Of a stretch of DNA of 61,074 bases, positions 30,612-39,050 are shown one piece after another (the first letter of the stretch is position 1; every line of letters starts with the position of its first letter). The notes below the pieces were generated by a model that saw only the letters and a program-made list of their open reading frames with translations, did no database searches and was not told the origin of the DNA. The position numbers and the translations under genes are program-made. The stretch comes from Methylibium rhizosphaerae (GTDB lineage Bacteria; Pseudomonadota; Gammaproteobacteria; Burkholderiales; Burkholderiaceae_C): NCBI RefSeq assembly GCF_006386545.1, contig NZ_SWAR01000035.1:1-61074 (forward strand). Reading direction: 5' to 3'.

Positions 30612-32798
30612 GTCGGCTTGAAGAGAAATGCGCCAAGTGCGTGGCTGCAGCGGATACAGGTACACATGATCGAACTGCAGCGGTGACTCCTTCCATGCAC
30701 GCTTGTCTGTGAGGTTGTCCACGCCAAGTCGCCAGGTGAGCAGTCGGCTCGCCACGCGATGCTCGTAGCGCACACCGGCGTCCAACCTGGTCCATCCAGG
30801 AATAGAGACGCTGTTGTCCTGGAGCACCATGCGTTCGCCCTCGTGCACCAGCCCCGCTGTCGCACTGAGGCCGGGCAGGGCATCGACGCGATACGTCGCG
30901 TTGACCTTCAATGTGCGCCGAGGGACGTTGACGGGTCGCTTGCTGTCGATGGCCAGGTTGCTGGTGACACCGCGGTTCTTCGCATCGAGCAGCATCGTGC
31001 CGGCCTGCAGCGCCAGGGCGCCGAGCTTCACCTCTGCCTCGGCCTCGAGGCCGCGGTGCCGTTGGTGCCCATCGGGCTGGCGTGTGCAGGTGTCGCCCAG
31101 CGTGTCGTCGAAGCAGTCTGATCCGACGTTGGCATAGCGCGGGCGCTCGATTTCGAACGCCGTCACGCTCCACGCGAGCGGTGTGCCGCTCCCTTTGATG
31201 CCGAACTCGAACTGCCGACTCTTCAGGGCCGGAAGTGCCTGGCCTTGGTTGGTGTAGCGGTCTCGGTTGGGCACGACCTCGGACTCGACTCCGCGCCCCC
31301 AGCTCGCATAGCCCATGAGCTCAGGCGTGAACGCGTGGCTCAGCGCCAGCCAAGGAGTCGTGACGCTCTGCGCGTAGTCCGTCGGCTCTGTGCCATCGGT
31401 CAGCACACTCCGGCGCTCGAGCCGCGTGTGCCTCAAGCCGATCCACGCATTCCAGCGTGGGGTCAGCGCGATCGCATCGCGAAGATAGAGCTCGGTACTG
31501 CGTTCGTCACGGTTGGTGCTCGGGTCGTCCATTTCCGGCGCCGGGCGCGTGATCAAGGTGCCGTTGACATTGCCGACCCCGCTGGGCGGATCGCCCGGGA
31601 AGTCGCTCAGAGCGAAGGAGCGGTTGAAGGCCTGGGGTCGAAAGCGCGCCTTGAAGCGGGTGAACAACACGTTGGCACCGAGATCGTGTTCGATGCCGGC
31701 TGTCTTGACCTTGCCCTGAAGGGCAAGGTCCAACGCGTGGGTACGGCGCCTTTCGTTGTCGCTGCGGTAGTCGTACAGATCGTAGGTCCCGTCGCTGCAA
31801 TATCGATCGAAGTTGCCCTCGGCACTGCAACCGTAGGCAAAGGCCAGCCGGTCGTCACTGCCGAGCTGCTGGCTGCCATAGTGAGCCACGGCGCGCCACG
31901 ATTCTGACAACCGTTGCTGCAAGCGCAGCGACGCGGTGGTGCCTTCCAGCACCACCGGCTGCGACCAGGGCTGGTTGTTCATGTTCGTGCGCGGATCGAA
32001 GCGCGACGCATCGGGGAGCGAATTACCCAGCAGGCTCATGCCGGGGACGCTGGGCTGCGTCTGCCTGCTCCACTCGACTTCGGCTTCGACCTGCGTATCC
32101 TGGTTCACGCGCCAATCGCCTGCGGCGGCCAGCAGGCTGCGCCGGCCTTCGAGCTGGCGGGTGTGCGGGTCGAGTTCCTCATGAGCGGCATTCACGCGCA
32201 AGCCGAAGGCATCGTTTTCGCCGAAGCGCTGCCCGATGTCGGCCCACGCCCCGAACGTGTTGTGCTGCCGCCAACCGAATCCGACTGAACGCATCGCGCC
32301 TTCAGGCCGCTTCACGACGAGGTTCACCAGCCCCCCCGGTGCACTGGTCCCGGCCTGGATGCCGCTCGTACCCTTGAGGACTTCGATGCGGGACTTGTTC
32401 TCAAGCCCGATAGAGGTCTCGGCATTGATCGGCAGACCATCACGCCGGTAGTTGTAGCGGTTGTCGATGGCAAAGCCACGGATCGTGAAGTTGCTCCAGT
32501 AGCCTTCCGAGTTGTAGGCGTCGCCGAGGCTGGCGTCGAAGCGCGTGATGTCGGCCAGCGTGCGTGTGCCGCTGTCGGCAAGGCGTTCGCTGCTGACGAC
32601 GGTCGCCTGAAGCGGAAGCCGTGACAGCGGGATGTCGCCGAAGCCGCCCACGCCGGCGACCGACTCGGGCGAACGGCCTGTCACGGTGACCGAAGGCAGG
32701 TCGTTGGATTGCGAACGCGCTTGCGCCGCGAACAATGCCAGCACCGCGAGCAGCAGCGGTGCGGGGCGCTGAAGGACTGTGGTTTGGTTGGATGCCAT
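30606..32798 (-). CDS. TonB-dependent outer-membrane receptor under a TPP riboswitch
   Basis: This 730-residue protein has a signal peptide ending near AQARSQ. A TonB box-like segment (SVTVTG), a plug domain (LADITRFDASLGDAYNSEG, then RRDGLPINAETSIGLENKSRIEVLKG) and a 22-strand-type barrel follow. By sequence it belongs with ferric-siderophore receptors such as FhuE/FpvA. A thiamine-pyrophosphate riboswitch lies in its leader, however, so the cell controls it by thiamine status. Uptake of thiamine or a precursor is the better reading. The last residues WRISLQADL end in leucine, not the usual phenylalanine. Confidence 0.88.
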   Translation of the reverse strand: MASNQTTVLQRPAPLLLAVLALFAAQARSQSNDLPSVTVTGRSPESVAGVGGFGDIPLSRLPLQATVVSSERLADSGTRTLADITRFDASLGDAYNSEGYWSNFTIRGFAIDNRYNYRRDGLPINAETSIGLENKSRIEVLKGTSGIQAGTSAPGGLVNLVVKRPEGAMRSVGFGWRQHNTFGAWADIGQRFGENDAFGLRVNAAHEELDPHTRQLEGRRSLLAAAGDWRVNQDTQVEAEVEWSRQTQPSVPGMSLLGNSLPDASRFDPRTNMNNQPWSQPVVLEGTTASLRLQQRLSESWRAVAHYGSQQLGSDDRLAFAYGCSAEGNFDRYCSDGTYDLYDYRSDNERRRTHALDLALQGKVKTAGIEHDLGANVLFTRFKARFRPQAFNRSFALSDFPGDPPSGVGNVNGTLITRPAPEMDDPSTNRDERSTELYLRDAIALTPRWNAWIGLRHTRLERRSVLTDGTEPTDYAQSVTTPWLALSHAFTPELMGYASWGRGVESEVVPNRDRYTNQGQALPALKSRQFEFGIKGSGTPLAWSVTAFEIERPRYANVGSDCFDDTLGDTCTRQPDGHQRHRGLEAEAEVKLGALALQAGTMLLDAKNRGVTSNLAIDSKRPVNVPRRTLKVNATYRVDALPGLSATAGLVHEGERMVLQDNSVSIPGWTRLDAGVRYEHRVASRLLTWRLGVDNLTDKRAWKESPLQFDHVYLYPLQPRTWRISLQADL

Positions 32799-32867
32799 CG
32801 TCGTACTTCCTTGCTGGAGCGATGGCAGGTCTGCGTTGGGGTGCAGCGCCGAGAGGTGAACTGCTGC

Positions 32868-32960
32868 ACCACGCTTCCCTGCGCGAGGATTACCTCAGTC
32901 AGGTTCAAAGGGACTCTCTCAGTCGGGCCTTTCTGCAAGGCCCAACACCCCTAGCGAATG
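32868..32960 (-). promoter_or_regulatory. TPP riboswitch (THI element)
   Basis: On the minus strand the leader shows the conserved TPP-aptamer blocks in order. These are CTAGGGGTG at the 5' side, GACTGAGAG, CCCTTTGAACCTGA, then GGTAATCCTCGCGCAGGGA, with CGCT/AGCG closing P1. It ends about 70 bases before the ATG of the TonB receptor. GTGCAGC and GCTGCAC just downstream can pair and may be part of the switching platform. High TPP should lower receptor synthesis. Confidence 0.93.
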
Positions 32961-32984
32961 CGCCGGGCGGTGACCGCCCGGCGC
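32960..32984. repeat. 25-base near-perfect palindrome upstream of the riboswitch
   Basis: GCGCCGGGCGGT at 32960-32971 is followed by one central base and its exact reverse complement. It abuts the 5' end of the TPP aptamer. It may be a hairpin ending transcripts from the right, a regulator site or a small repeat element. No T-run is attached. Confidence 0.55.
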
Positions 32985-33012
32985 AGGGCGGATTATGCCC
33001 GTGCATGAACGG

Positions 33013-33037
33013 CGAAGCCCGCGCGAGGCGGGCTTCG
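33013..33037 (-). terminator. Hairpin after the ferredoxin-NADP reductase gene
   Basis: CGAAGCCCGC pairs with GCGGGCTTCG across a five-base loop. It lies 24 bases past the stop of the minus-strand reductase gene. The T-run is weak, but position and stem strength suit a terminator. Confidence 0.6.
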
Positions 33038-33060
33038 AATGCCGGGTCGGGAACGTCTAT

Positions 33061-34161
33061 TCAGTCGAAGGTGGGCGTTTCCACACCCAGCACCTTGTGC
33101 AGCTTCGGGCTCGTGGTCGTGTACTGCAGGTGGATGCGCTTCTCGGGGAAGATGTACGGCGCCGCGCCGAAGGCCGCCAGCGCCGCTTCATGGAAGCCCG
33201 AGAGGATGAGCTTCTTCTTGCCCGGGTAGGTGTTGACATCGCCCACTGCGAAGATGCCCGGGATGCTGGTCTCGAACTTCTCGGTGTCGACCACGATCTG
33301 CTTGCGCTCGAGGCTCAGCCCCCATTCGGCGATGGGGCCGAGCTTCGGGCTCAGGCCGAAGAACACGAGCAGCATGTCCAGCGGCACCACGCGGGTAACG
33401 CCGTCGCCGCCCGTCACCTTGGCACCAGTGAGCACGCCGTCCTTCTCTTCATAGCCCGTGACCTGGCCCACGATGAACTGCATCTCGTAGGCGTCGCACA
33501 GCTCCTTCATCTTCGCCACGCTGGCGGGCGCGGCGCGGAAGCCGTCGCGGCGGTGCACGAGGATCACGCTTTCGGCCTTGTTCGGGCCTTCCTGGGCGAA
33601 GTTGAGCGCCCAGTCGAGCGCCGAGTCGCCGCCGCCCACGATCAGCAGGTTCTTGCCCGCGAATTGAGCCGGGTTCTTCACGCGGTAGAAGAGCTGCGTG
33701 TCGTCGAACTTCTCCAGGCCGTCGACCTTCAGCGTGCGCGGCTGGAACGAGCCCACGCCGCCGGCGATGAAGATGGTCTTGGTGAGGAAGCGGGTGCCCT
33801 TGGAGGTTTCGACGTAGAAGCGGCCGTCGTCCTGCTTCTGCACGACGGTGACTTCCTGGCCCAGGTGGAAGGTCGCGCCGAACGGCTCGATCTGCTTGAG
33901 CAGGTTGTCGGTGAGTTCCTTGCCGGTGCACATGGGCACCGCCGGAATGTCGTAGATGGGCTTGTCGGGGTAGAGCTCGATGCACTGGCCACCGGGGTAG
34001 GCCAGCGAGTCGATGATGTGCGCCTTGACCTCCAGAAGACCGAGCTCGAACACCTGGAACAAGCCCACCGGGCCCGCGCCGACGATGACGGCATCGGTTT
34101 CGATGGGGCCATCGTGGGAGCCGGCGGTCTTGGTGATTTCGGGATTGAGGAGAGGGTCCAT
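33061..34161 (-). CDS. Ferredoxin/flavodoxin-NADP reductase, TrxR-like
   Basis: This FAD protein of about 366 residues belongs to the thioredoxin-reductase-like ferredoxin-NADP reductase group. FAD motif [12 protein letters not shown] is at the N-terminus, NADP motif [15 protein letters not shown] is in the middle, and the FAD motif [12 protein letters not shown] is near the end. It lacks the CxxC pair of thioredoxin reductases. It transfers electrons between NADPH and ferredoxin. I chose ATG 34161; an upstream ATG at 34215 overlaps the stop of the ferredoxin gene (TGATG) and would add 18 residues. The ferredoxin gene directly upstream is the natural partner. Confidence 0.9.
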   Translation of the reverse strand: MDPLLNPEITKTAGSHDGPIETDAVIVGAGPVGLFQVFELGLLEVKAHIIDSLAYPGGQCIELYPDKPIYDIPAVPMCTGKELTDNLLKQIEPFGATFHLGQEVTVVQKQDDGRFYVETSKGTRFLTKTIFIAGGVGSFQPRTLKVDGLEKFDDTQLFYRVKNPAQFAGKNLLIVGGGDSALDWALNFAQEGPNKAESVILVHRRDGFRAAPASVAKMKELCDAYEMQFIVGQVTGYEEKDGVLTGAKVTGGDGVTRVVPLDMLLVFFGLSPKLGPIAEWGLSLERKQIVVDTEKFETSIPGIFAVGDVNTYPGKKKLILSGFHEAALAAFGAAPYIFPEKRIHLQYTTTSPKLHKVLGVETPTFD

Positions 34162-34214
34162 GGTCTTGCTGGGGTAAGGGCCGATGGGCCGCTGCCGCGG
34201 GGGCAGCCGCGCCA

Positions 34215-34538
34215 TCAGCGGATCAGTTCACCGAGCTTGTCGGTCTTGTCTTTCCACTCGTCGGCGTCGGGCAGGGAGGCCTTGCGCTTCGTGATGCTGG
34301 GCCACTTCTTCGACAGCTCGAGGTTGATGGCGATGAATTTCTGCTGGTCCCCGGGCACGTCTTCCTCGGGGAGGATGGCGTTGACCGGGCACTCCGGGAT
34401 GCACACCGCGCAGTCGATGCACTCGTCGGGGTCGATCACCAGGAAGTTGGGGCCTTCGCGGAAGCAATCGACGGGACACACGTCCACGCAGTCGGTGTAT
34501 TTGCAGCGGATGCAGGCTTCGGTGACGACGTGAGTCAT
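34215..34538 (-). CDS. fdxA: FdxA-type 7Fe ferredoxin
   Basis: This 107-residue ferredoxin has two cluster motifs: [18 protein letters not shown] at the N-terminus (3Fe-4S/4Fe-4S type) and [13 protein letters not shown] (4Fe-4S). The C-terminal helical extension is typical of FdxA of Proteobacteria. I chose ATG 34538, where [10 protein letters not shown] begins, the family's normal start. It is followed by ferredoxin-NADP reductase, so the two form an electron-transfer pair. Confidence 0.93.
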   Translation of the reverse strand: MTHVVTEACIRCKYTDCVDVCPVDCFREGPNFLVIDPDECIDCAVCIPECPVNAILPEEDVPGDQQKFIAINLELSKKWPSITKRKASLPDADEWKDKTDKLGELIR

Positions 34539-34633
34539 GGCGTTTTCTTCAGTGAAAGGTTGCGCCTGTACGGCTTGTCTGTGTCGGTGGGGTGAGACTG
34601 GCTCGGATTTGCAGTCGGGGCAAACCCGCAATT

Positions 34634-35428
34634 TTAGGGGTTGGGGGACTCCGCGCTCGGTTGTGCGGCTTCGCCCAGGCCCTTCTGCGTGAAAGGTTGA
34701 GGCGCATCAACGCCGGCCACCGGCGTGGCCCCGATGCCCACCGTCACGACCGTCGGACGCCCCGCATGCAGCACGCTGCCCTGTGCGAGGTTGGCCACCG
34801 TGTGCTCGCTGTGCACCTGGTCGGGCCAGCCGGCGCGGGAGATCACGCTCACCGGCGTGTTGTCGGGCCAGCCCTCTTCGAGCAGCCGCCGCGCCAGCGC
34901 GCCGAGCTGGCGGCCGGCCATGTAGAACACCTCGGTGTCTGCACTGCGCGAGGCCCGCAGGTCGCCGTCCTGCGTCATCGCCGTCGACAGGCTGACGCTG
35001 CGGCCGCTGCCGCGTCGGGTAAGCGGCCGCTGTGTGGCGGCGGCGGCGGCAATGGCTGCAGTGACGCCCGGCACCACCTCGCTCGGGATGCCGTGCGCAG
35101 CCAGTGCCTCGAGTTCTTCTTCGAGCCGGCCGAACACGCTGGGGTCGCCGCCCTTGAGCCGCACCACCAGGTGGCCGTCGAGGGCGTGCTTCACGAGCAG
35201 CTTGTTGATGCGCGCCTGTCCGTTCGCATCGCAGCCGGGCAGGCCCGAAAACCCGCGCTTGCCCACGTCGACCCATTGCGCATGGGGCGCCAGGTCGCGC
35301 AGGGAAGGGTCGGTGAGCGCATCGAAGAGCACGACCTCGGCATCGGCAAGTCGCCGGGCGCCTCGCACGGTGATGAGGTCGGCGGCCCCGGGGCCTGCTC
35401 CGATGAAGATCACACGACCGACTGTCAC
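34634..35428 (-). CDS. cobA: Uroporphyrinogen-III C-methyltransferase
   Basis: This 264-residue SAM-dependent enzyme makes precorrin-2, the precursor of sirohaem. Motifs are [20 protein letters not shown] at the start, then [12 protein letters not shown], and EVVPGVTAA. The oxidase/chelatase half of CysG is absent, so sirohaem must be completed elsewhere. As the last gene of the sulfate operon, it supplies sirohaem for CysI, encoded upstream in the same direction. Confidence 0.93.
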   Translation of the reverse strand: MTVGRVIFIGAGPGAADLITVRGARRLADAEVVLFDALTDPSLRDLAPHAQWVDVGKRGFSGLPGCDANGQARINKLLVKHALDGHLVVRLKGGDPSVFGRLEEELEALAAHGIPSEVVPGVTAAIAAAAATQRPLTRRGSGRSVSLSTAMTQDGDLRASRSADTEVFYMAGRQLGALARRLLEEGWPDNTPVSVISRAGWPDQVHSEHTVANLAQGSVLHAGRPTVVTVGIGATPVAGVDAPQPFTQKGLGEAAQPSAESPNP

Positions 35429-35459
35429 GATGCCACCTTGCTCTGGCTGGACAGCGGCC

Positions 35460-36776
35460 TCAGGCGGCAGCCTTCACCAGCAGCGCGCCGCTGGTGCGGT
35501 GGGTGGCGGGGTCCACCACGATCAACGCGCCGCCCACGCGGTTGTCGGCATAGGGCTCCACCGGCAGCGGCGACTGCGCCTGCACCTGCACCCGGCCGAT
35601 CTCGTTGACGGCGAGTTCGTGTGCATCGGTGTCGGAGAGCGTGTGGATGTCGAGCCGGCTGTCGATGGCGGTGATGCGTGCCTGCACCCAGCGATGGCCG
35701 TGACGCACCCAGTATTTGCGGCCGACGACCGCCGGTTCGGTGTCCAGCCAGGCCAGCGTGGCGCTGAACTGCTGCGTCGTCTGCAGCGAGGCGGGCGTTG
35801 CCAGCCAGTCGCCGCGCGAAACGTCGATCTGGCGGTCGAGCACCAGGCCGGCGGACTGCCCGGCTTCACAGCGTTCGACCACTTCGCCGGCGCGGCGCAC
35901 TTCCTTGACCGTGGCCACTTCGCCGCTCGGGAAGGCCTGCACTTCGTCGCCTGCCTTCACGCTGCCGTGGGCGATGCGGCCCCAGTAGGTGCGCGGCTGG
36001 TGGCCCGTGCCTTCGCCTTCCCGGGCGACGTATTGCACCGGCACCAGCAGTGAGCCGTCATGGCGCTCGTCAGTCGCCGGCAGCTTGTGCAGGAGCTGGA
36101 GCAGGCTCGGGCCGCCGTACCAGCCGGCCCATTCGGCTGCAGGGGCGGTGACGTTGTCGCCGCGCAGGGCCGACACCGGCACGATGCCCGCCACGTCCAT
36201 GCCGGCCTGCTGCGCGAAGGCGAGCAGCGCTTCGCGCACCGCCTCGAAGGCGGTCTTCGGGTCATCCACAGCGTCGAGCTTGTTGACGGCGAACACGAGG
36301 CTGGGTACGCGCAGCAGCTGCGCCAGCAGCGAATGCCGGCGCGTCTGCGGCAGCAGGGCCACCGGGCGGGTTTTCCAGTCGAGCTTGGTGATGTCGACCA
36401 GCACCACGGCGGCATCGCTGCCGGCAGCCGCGGTCACCATGTTGCGGGTGTACTGCTCGTGGCCGGGGGCGTCGGCAATGATGAACTTGCGTGCGCGCGT
36501 GGCGAAGTAGCGGTAGGCCACGTCGATGGTGATGCCCTGCTCGCGCTCGGCCTCGAGGCCGTCGGTCAGCAGCGACAGGTCGATGGGTTGGCCGGCGGCG
36601 CGCTTCTCCAGCGCGTCCAGCTGGTCGGCCAGGATGGCCCGGCTGTCGTAGAGCAGGCGGCCGATCAGCGTGCTCTTGCCGTCGTCCACGCTGCCTGCGG
36701 TGAGGAAACGCAGTGCGCGGTGCGTGAGCGCATCGGTGACGGCGTGTTGTTCGGTGGTGGTCACGGCGGTGCTCAT
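35460..36776 (-). CDS. cysN: Sulfate adenylyltransferase large (GTPase) subunit
   Basis: This 438-residue EF-Tu-like GTPase couples GTP hydrolysis to APS formation by CysD. It has GSVDDGKST (P-loop), DAPGHEQYTRNM (switch II) and NKLD (G4). No APS kinase domain is fused at the C-terminus, which fits direct reduction of APS by the CysH encoded upstream. Its ATG overlaps the cysD stop (TGATG), so the two subunits are made in step. Confidence 0.96.
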   Translation of the reverse strand: MSTAVTTTEQHAVTDALTHRALRFLTAGSVDDGKSTLIGRLLYDSRAILADQLDALEKRAAGQPIDLSLLTDGLEAEREQGITIDVAYRYFATRARKFIIADAPGHEQYTRNMVTAAAGSDAAVVLVDITKLDWKTRPVALLPQTRRHSLLAQLLRVPSLVFAVNKLDAVDDPKTAFEAVREALLAFAQQAGMDVAGIVPVSALRGDNVTAPAAEWAGWYGGPSLLQLLHKLPATDERHDGSLLVPVQYVAREGEGTGHQPRTYWGRIAHGSVKAGDEVQAFPSGEVATVKEVRRAGEVVERCEAGQSAGLVLDRQIDVSRGDWLATPASLQTTQQFSATLAWLDTEPAVVGRKYWVRHGHRWVQARITAIDSRLDIHTLSDTDAHELAVNEIGRVQVQAQSPLPVEPYADNRVGGALIVVDPATHRTSGALLVKAAA

Positions 36777-37735
36777 CAGAAATAGCCTTCCTTCTTGCGG
36801 CGCTCCATCGACGCATCGGAGGTGCGGTCGTCCATGCGGGTGGCGCCGCGCTCGCTGATGGTCACGGTCAGGGTTTCGGCCACGATCTCGGCCGGCGTGG
36901 CCGCCGGGCTTTCGACCGGGCAGGTGCAGGTCATGTCGCCCACGGTGCGGAAGCGCACCTGGGCGGTCTCGACCGTTTCACCGGCCTCTGGCGGCGTCAC
37001 CTCGGTGAGCGGCACCAGCAGCCCCTTGCGGCGGATGACCTGGCGGTCGTGCGCGTAGTAGAGGCCGGGCAGCGGAATGTTCTCGCGGGCGATGTAGAGC
37101 CAGACGTCGAGTTCGGTCCAGTTGCTGATCGGAAAGGCGCGCATGTGCTCGCCCGGCTTGATGCGCGTGTTGAACAGCGTCCAAAGCTCGGGGCGCTGCT
37201 CCTTGGGCTGCCATTGGCCGAAGCTGTCGCGGTGGCTGAAGATGCGCTCCTTGGCGCGGGCCTTCTCTTCGTCGCGGCGGGCCCCGCCGATCAGCACGTC
37301 GAAGCGGTTCTCTTCGATGGCTTCGAGCAGCGTCACCGTCTGGTGGCCGTTGCGCGACTCCAGCGGATGGGCCAGGCGCACCGTGCCTCGCTTGATGGAG
37401 TCTTCGAGGTGGCCGACCACCAGGCGCTCGCCCATCTCGGCCACGCGGCGGTCGCGGAACTCGATGACTTCCGGGAAGTTGTGGCCGGTGTCCACGTGCA
37501 GCAGCGGGAAGGGGAGGCGGCCGTCGAAGTCGTTCCCCTGCTTGCGCATCTTGAAGGCCTTCTCGGCCAGGCGCAGCACCACGCAGGAGTCCTTGCCGCC
37601 CGAAAACAGCAGGGCCGGGCGCTCGAACGCCGCAGCCACTTCGCGCAGGATGAAGATGGCTTCTTCTTCCAGGGCATCGAGATGCCGGTGGTCGAGCTCC
37701 GGCAGCAGTTGATCCAGGTTCAACGGGGCGTTCAT
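36776..37735 (-). CDS. cysD: Sulfate adenylyltransferase small subunit
   Basis: This 319-residue ATP-pyrophosphatase-fold subunit converts ATP and sulfate to APS with CysN. The PP-loop is SGGKDSCVVLRL near residue 45. HVDTGHNFPEVIEFRD and the C-terminal MERRKKEGYF are typical. I chose ATG 37735, which overlaps the cysH stop. An upstream in-frame extension lies inside cysH and is rejected. Confidence 0.96.
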   Translation of the reverse strand: MNAPLNLDQLLPELDHRHLDALEEEAIFILREVAAAFERPALLFSGGKDSCVVLRLAEKAFKMRKQGNDFDGRLPFPLLHVDTGHNFPEVIEFRDRRVAEMGERLVVGHLEDSIKRGTVRLAHPLESRNGHQTVTLLEAIEENRFDVLIGGARRDEEKARAKERIFSHRDSFGQWQPKEQRPELWTLFNTRIKPGEHMRAFPISNWTELDVWLYIARENIPLPGLYYAHDRQVIRRKGLLVPLTEVTPPEAGETVETAQVRFRTVGDMTCTCPVESPAATPAEIVAETLTVTISERGATRMDDRTSDASMERRKKEGYF

Positions 37736-38490
37736 TGCGCTCCTCCAATCATCGAAACGGCGCCAGCGGGTTCGTCCTGGTGGACGTGCAGCCCGCACTC
37801 CTTCTGGCCTTCCTGTTCCCACCACCAGCGGCCGGCGCGGAAGTCTTCGCCCACCGCGATGGCGCGCGTGCAGGGCGCGCAGCCGATGCTGGGCATGAAT
37901 TCATCGTGCAGCGGGTTGTAGGGCACGCCATGTTCCTGAACATAGGCCCAGACGTCACCCCACGTCCAGTCCGCCAGGGGGTTGAACTTGACGCGGCCCT
38001 GGTCGTCCTGGTCGCGGAACGGCACGCCGCCACGGTCGTTGGACTGCTCGCGGCGCAGGCCGGTGACCCAGGCGCTGCGGTCCTTCAGCATGCGGGCCAG
38101 CGGCTCGAGCTTGCGGATGCGGCAGCAGGTCTTGCGCAGGTCGATGCTCTGGTACATCGCCTTGTCGCCGTTGGCCTTGACGAAATGCACCACCGACTCC
38201 TGCACCGGGCGGTAGACCTCGACCTTCTGCCCGGGGTAGTGCGCCTCGATGCGGCCGATCAGGTCCACCGTCTGCGGATGCAGCATGCCGGTTTCGAGCG
38301 TGCCCAGCGCAATGGGGATGCCGTGACGGGCGATCAGATCGGTGACCACCATGTCTTCGACGCCTAGGCTGGTGGCTTGCACCGCCGTGCCGGGGTGTTC
38401 GGCCGCCGCGGCGCGAAGCAGCTCGAGGGTGTGCTCGAGCTTGCTTTCGTAGTCGGCGCTGCGCCGGGCGTATAGCGCGATGGCAGTCAT
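37732..38490 (-). CDS. cysH: Adenylyl-sulfate (APS) reductase
   Basis: This 252-residue reductase of the CysH family reduces APS to sulfite with thioredoxin. Two cysteine pairs, KTCCRIRKLEPL and CAPCTR, bind the 4Fe-4S cluster that marks APS-type (not PAPS-type) enzymes. A C-terminal ECGLH supplies the catalytic cysteine. It overlaps DUF934 upstream and cysD downstream by four bases each. Lack of a cysC kinase in the operon agrees with the APS route. Confidence 0.94.
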   Translation of the reverse strand: MTAIALYARRSADYESKLEHTLELLRAAAAEHPGTAVQATSLGVEDMVVTDLIARHGIPIALGTLETGMLHPQTVDLIGRIEAHYPGQKVEVYRPVQESVVHFVKANGDKAMYQSIDLRKTCCRIRKLEPLARMLKDRSAWVTGLRREQSNDRGGVPFRDQDDQGRVKFNPLADWTWGDVWAYVQEHGVPYNPLHDEFMPSIGCAPCTRAIAVGEDFRAGRWWWEQEGQKECGLHVHQDEPAGAVSMIGGAQ

Positions 38491-39032
38491 ATCGCGGCAC
38501 CCTGGTTCACGAAGGCCTCGCGCTCGCGCAACCGCGCTTCCGCAGTGCCGGCCGGGAGGGCGAACAGCGGCCGGTTGTCCTGCGTGTCGCCCTGGTAGTG
38601 GCCGGCAAAGAAGCCCAGCGCGCGCTCGGCAGCTTCGAGCGACTGGTCGGCACGCAGCACGGCGGCATCGAAGCCGGTGCGGGCCATCAGCGGCACCATG
38701 TCCACCAGCACTTCACCGGTGGCGCGCACCTCGCCCTTGTAGCGGTAGCGCGAACGCAGCAGGCGAGCCTGGCTGTAGGCGCGGCCGTCCACCCATTTCG
38801 GGAAGTGCAGCGCCACTGCGGCGATACGCGGCAGGTCTTCCTCCAGGGTCTCGATGTCGGCATCGTTCGGCACGCTCACGGCCACCGGCAGATCCGCCGG
38901 CCACTGGCTGCGCACCGCATGCCACTGCGCCAGCGTCAGCAGCTGGTGAGGCGCCGGGGTGATGGTGACGTGCGGGCCGTCTTCGCCGCCGACGGTGCGC
39001 CAGGTGTCCTTGTGGGGGTCGATGAACTTCAT
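38487..39032 (-). CDS. DUF934 family protein
   Basis: This 181-residue soluble protein of the DUF934 family occurs almost only between cysI and cysH in Proteobacteria. A conserved block is HFPKWVDGRAYSQARLLR, with FDAAVLRADQ later. Function is not established; an accessory role in sulfite reduction or electron delivery is suspected from fixed gene order. Its stop overlaps the cysH start, and cysI lies 18 bases upstream. Confidence 0.93.
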   Translation of the reverse strand: MKFIDPHKDTWRTVGGEDGPHVTITPAPHQLLTLAQWHAVRSQWPADLPVAVSVPNDADIETLEEDLPRIAAVALHFPKWVDGRAYSQARLLRSRYRYKGEVRATGEVLVDMVPLMARTGFDAAVLRADQSLEAAERALGFFAGHYQGDTQDNRPLFALPAGTAEARLREREAFVNQGAAI

Positions 39033-39050
39033 GGTCTTGTTCTCTCGGGC

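Noticed and set aside
30606-32798. Calling the TonB receptor a siderophore receptor
   Set aside because: The TPP riboswitch in its leader outweighs general similarity to siderophore receptors.
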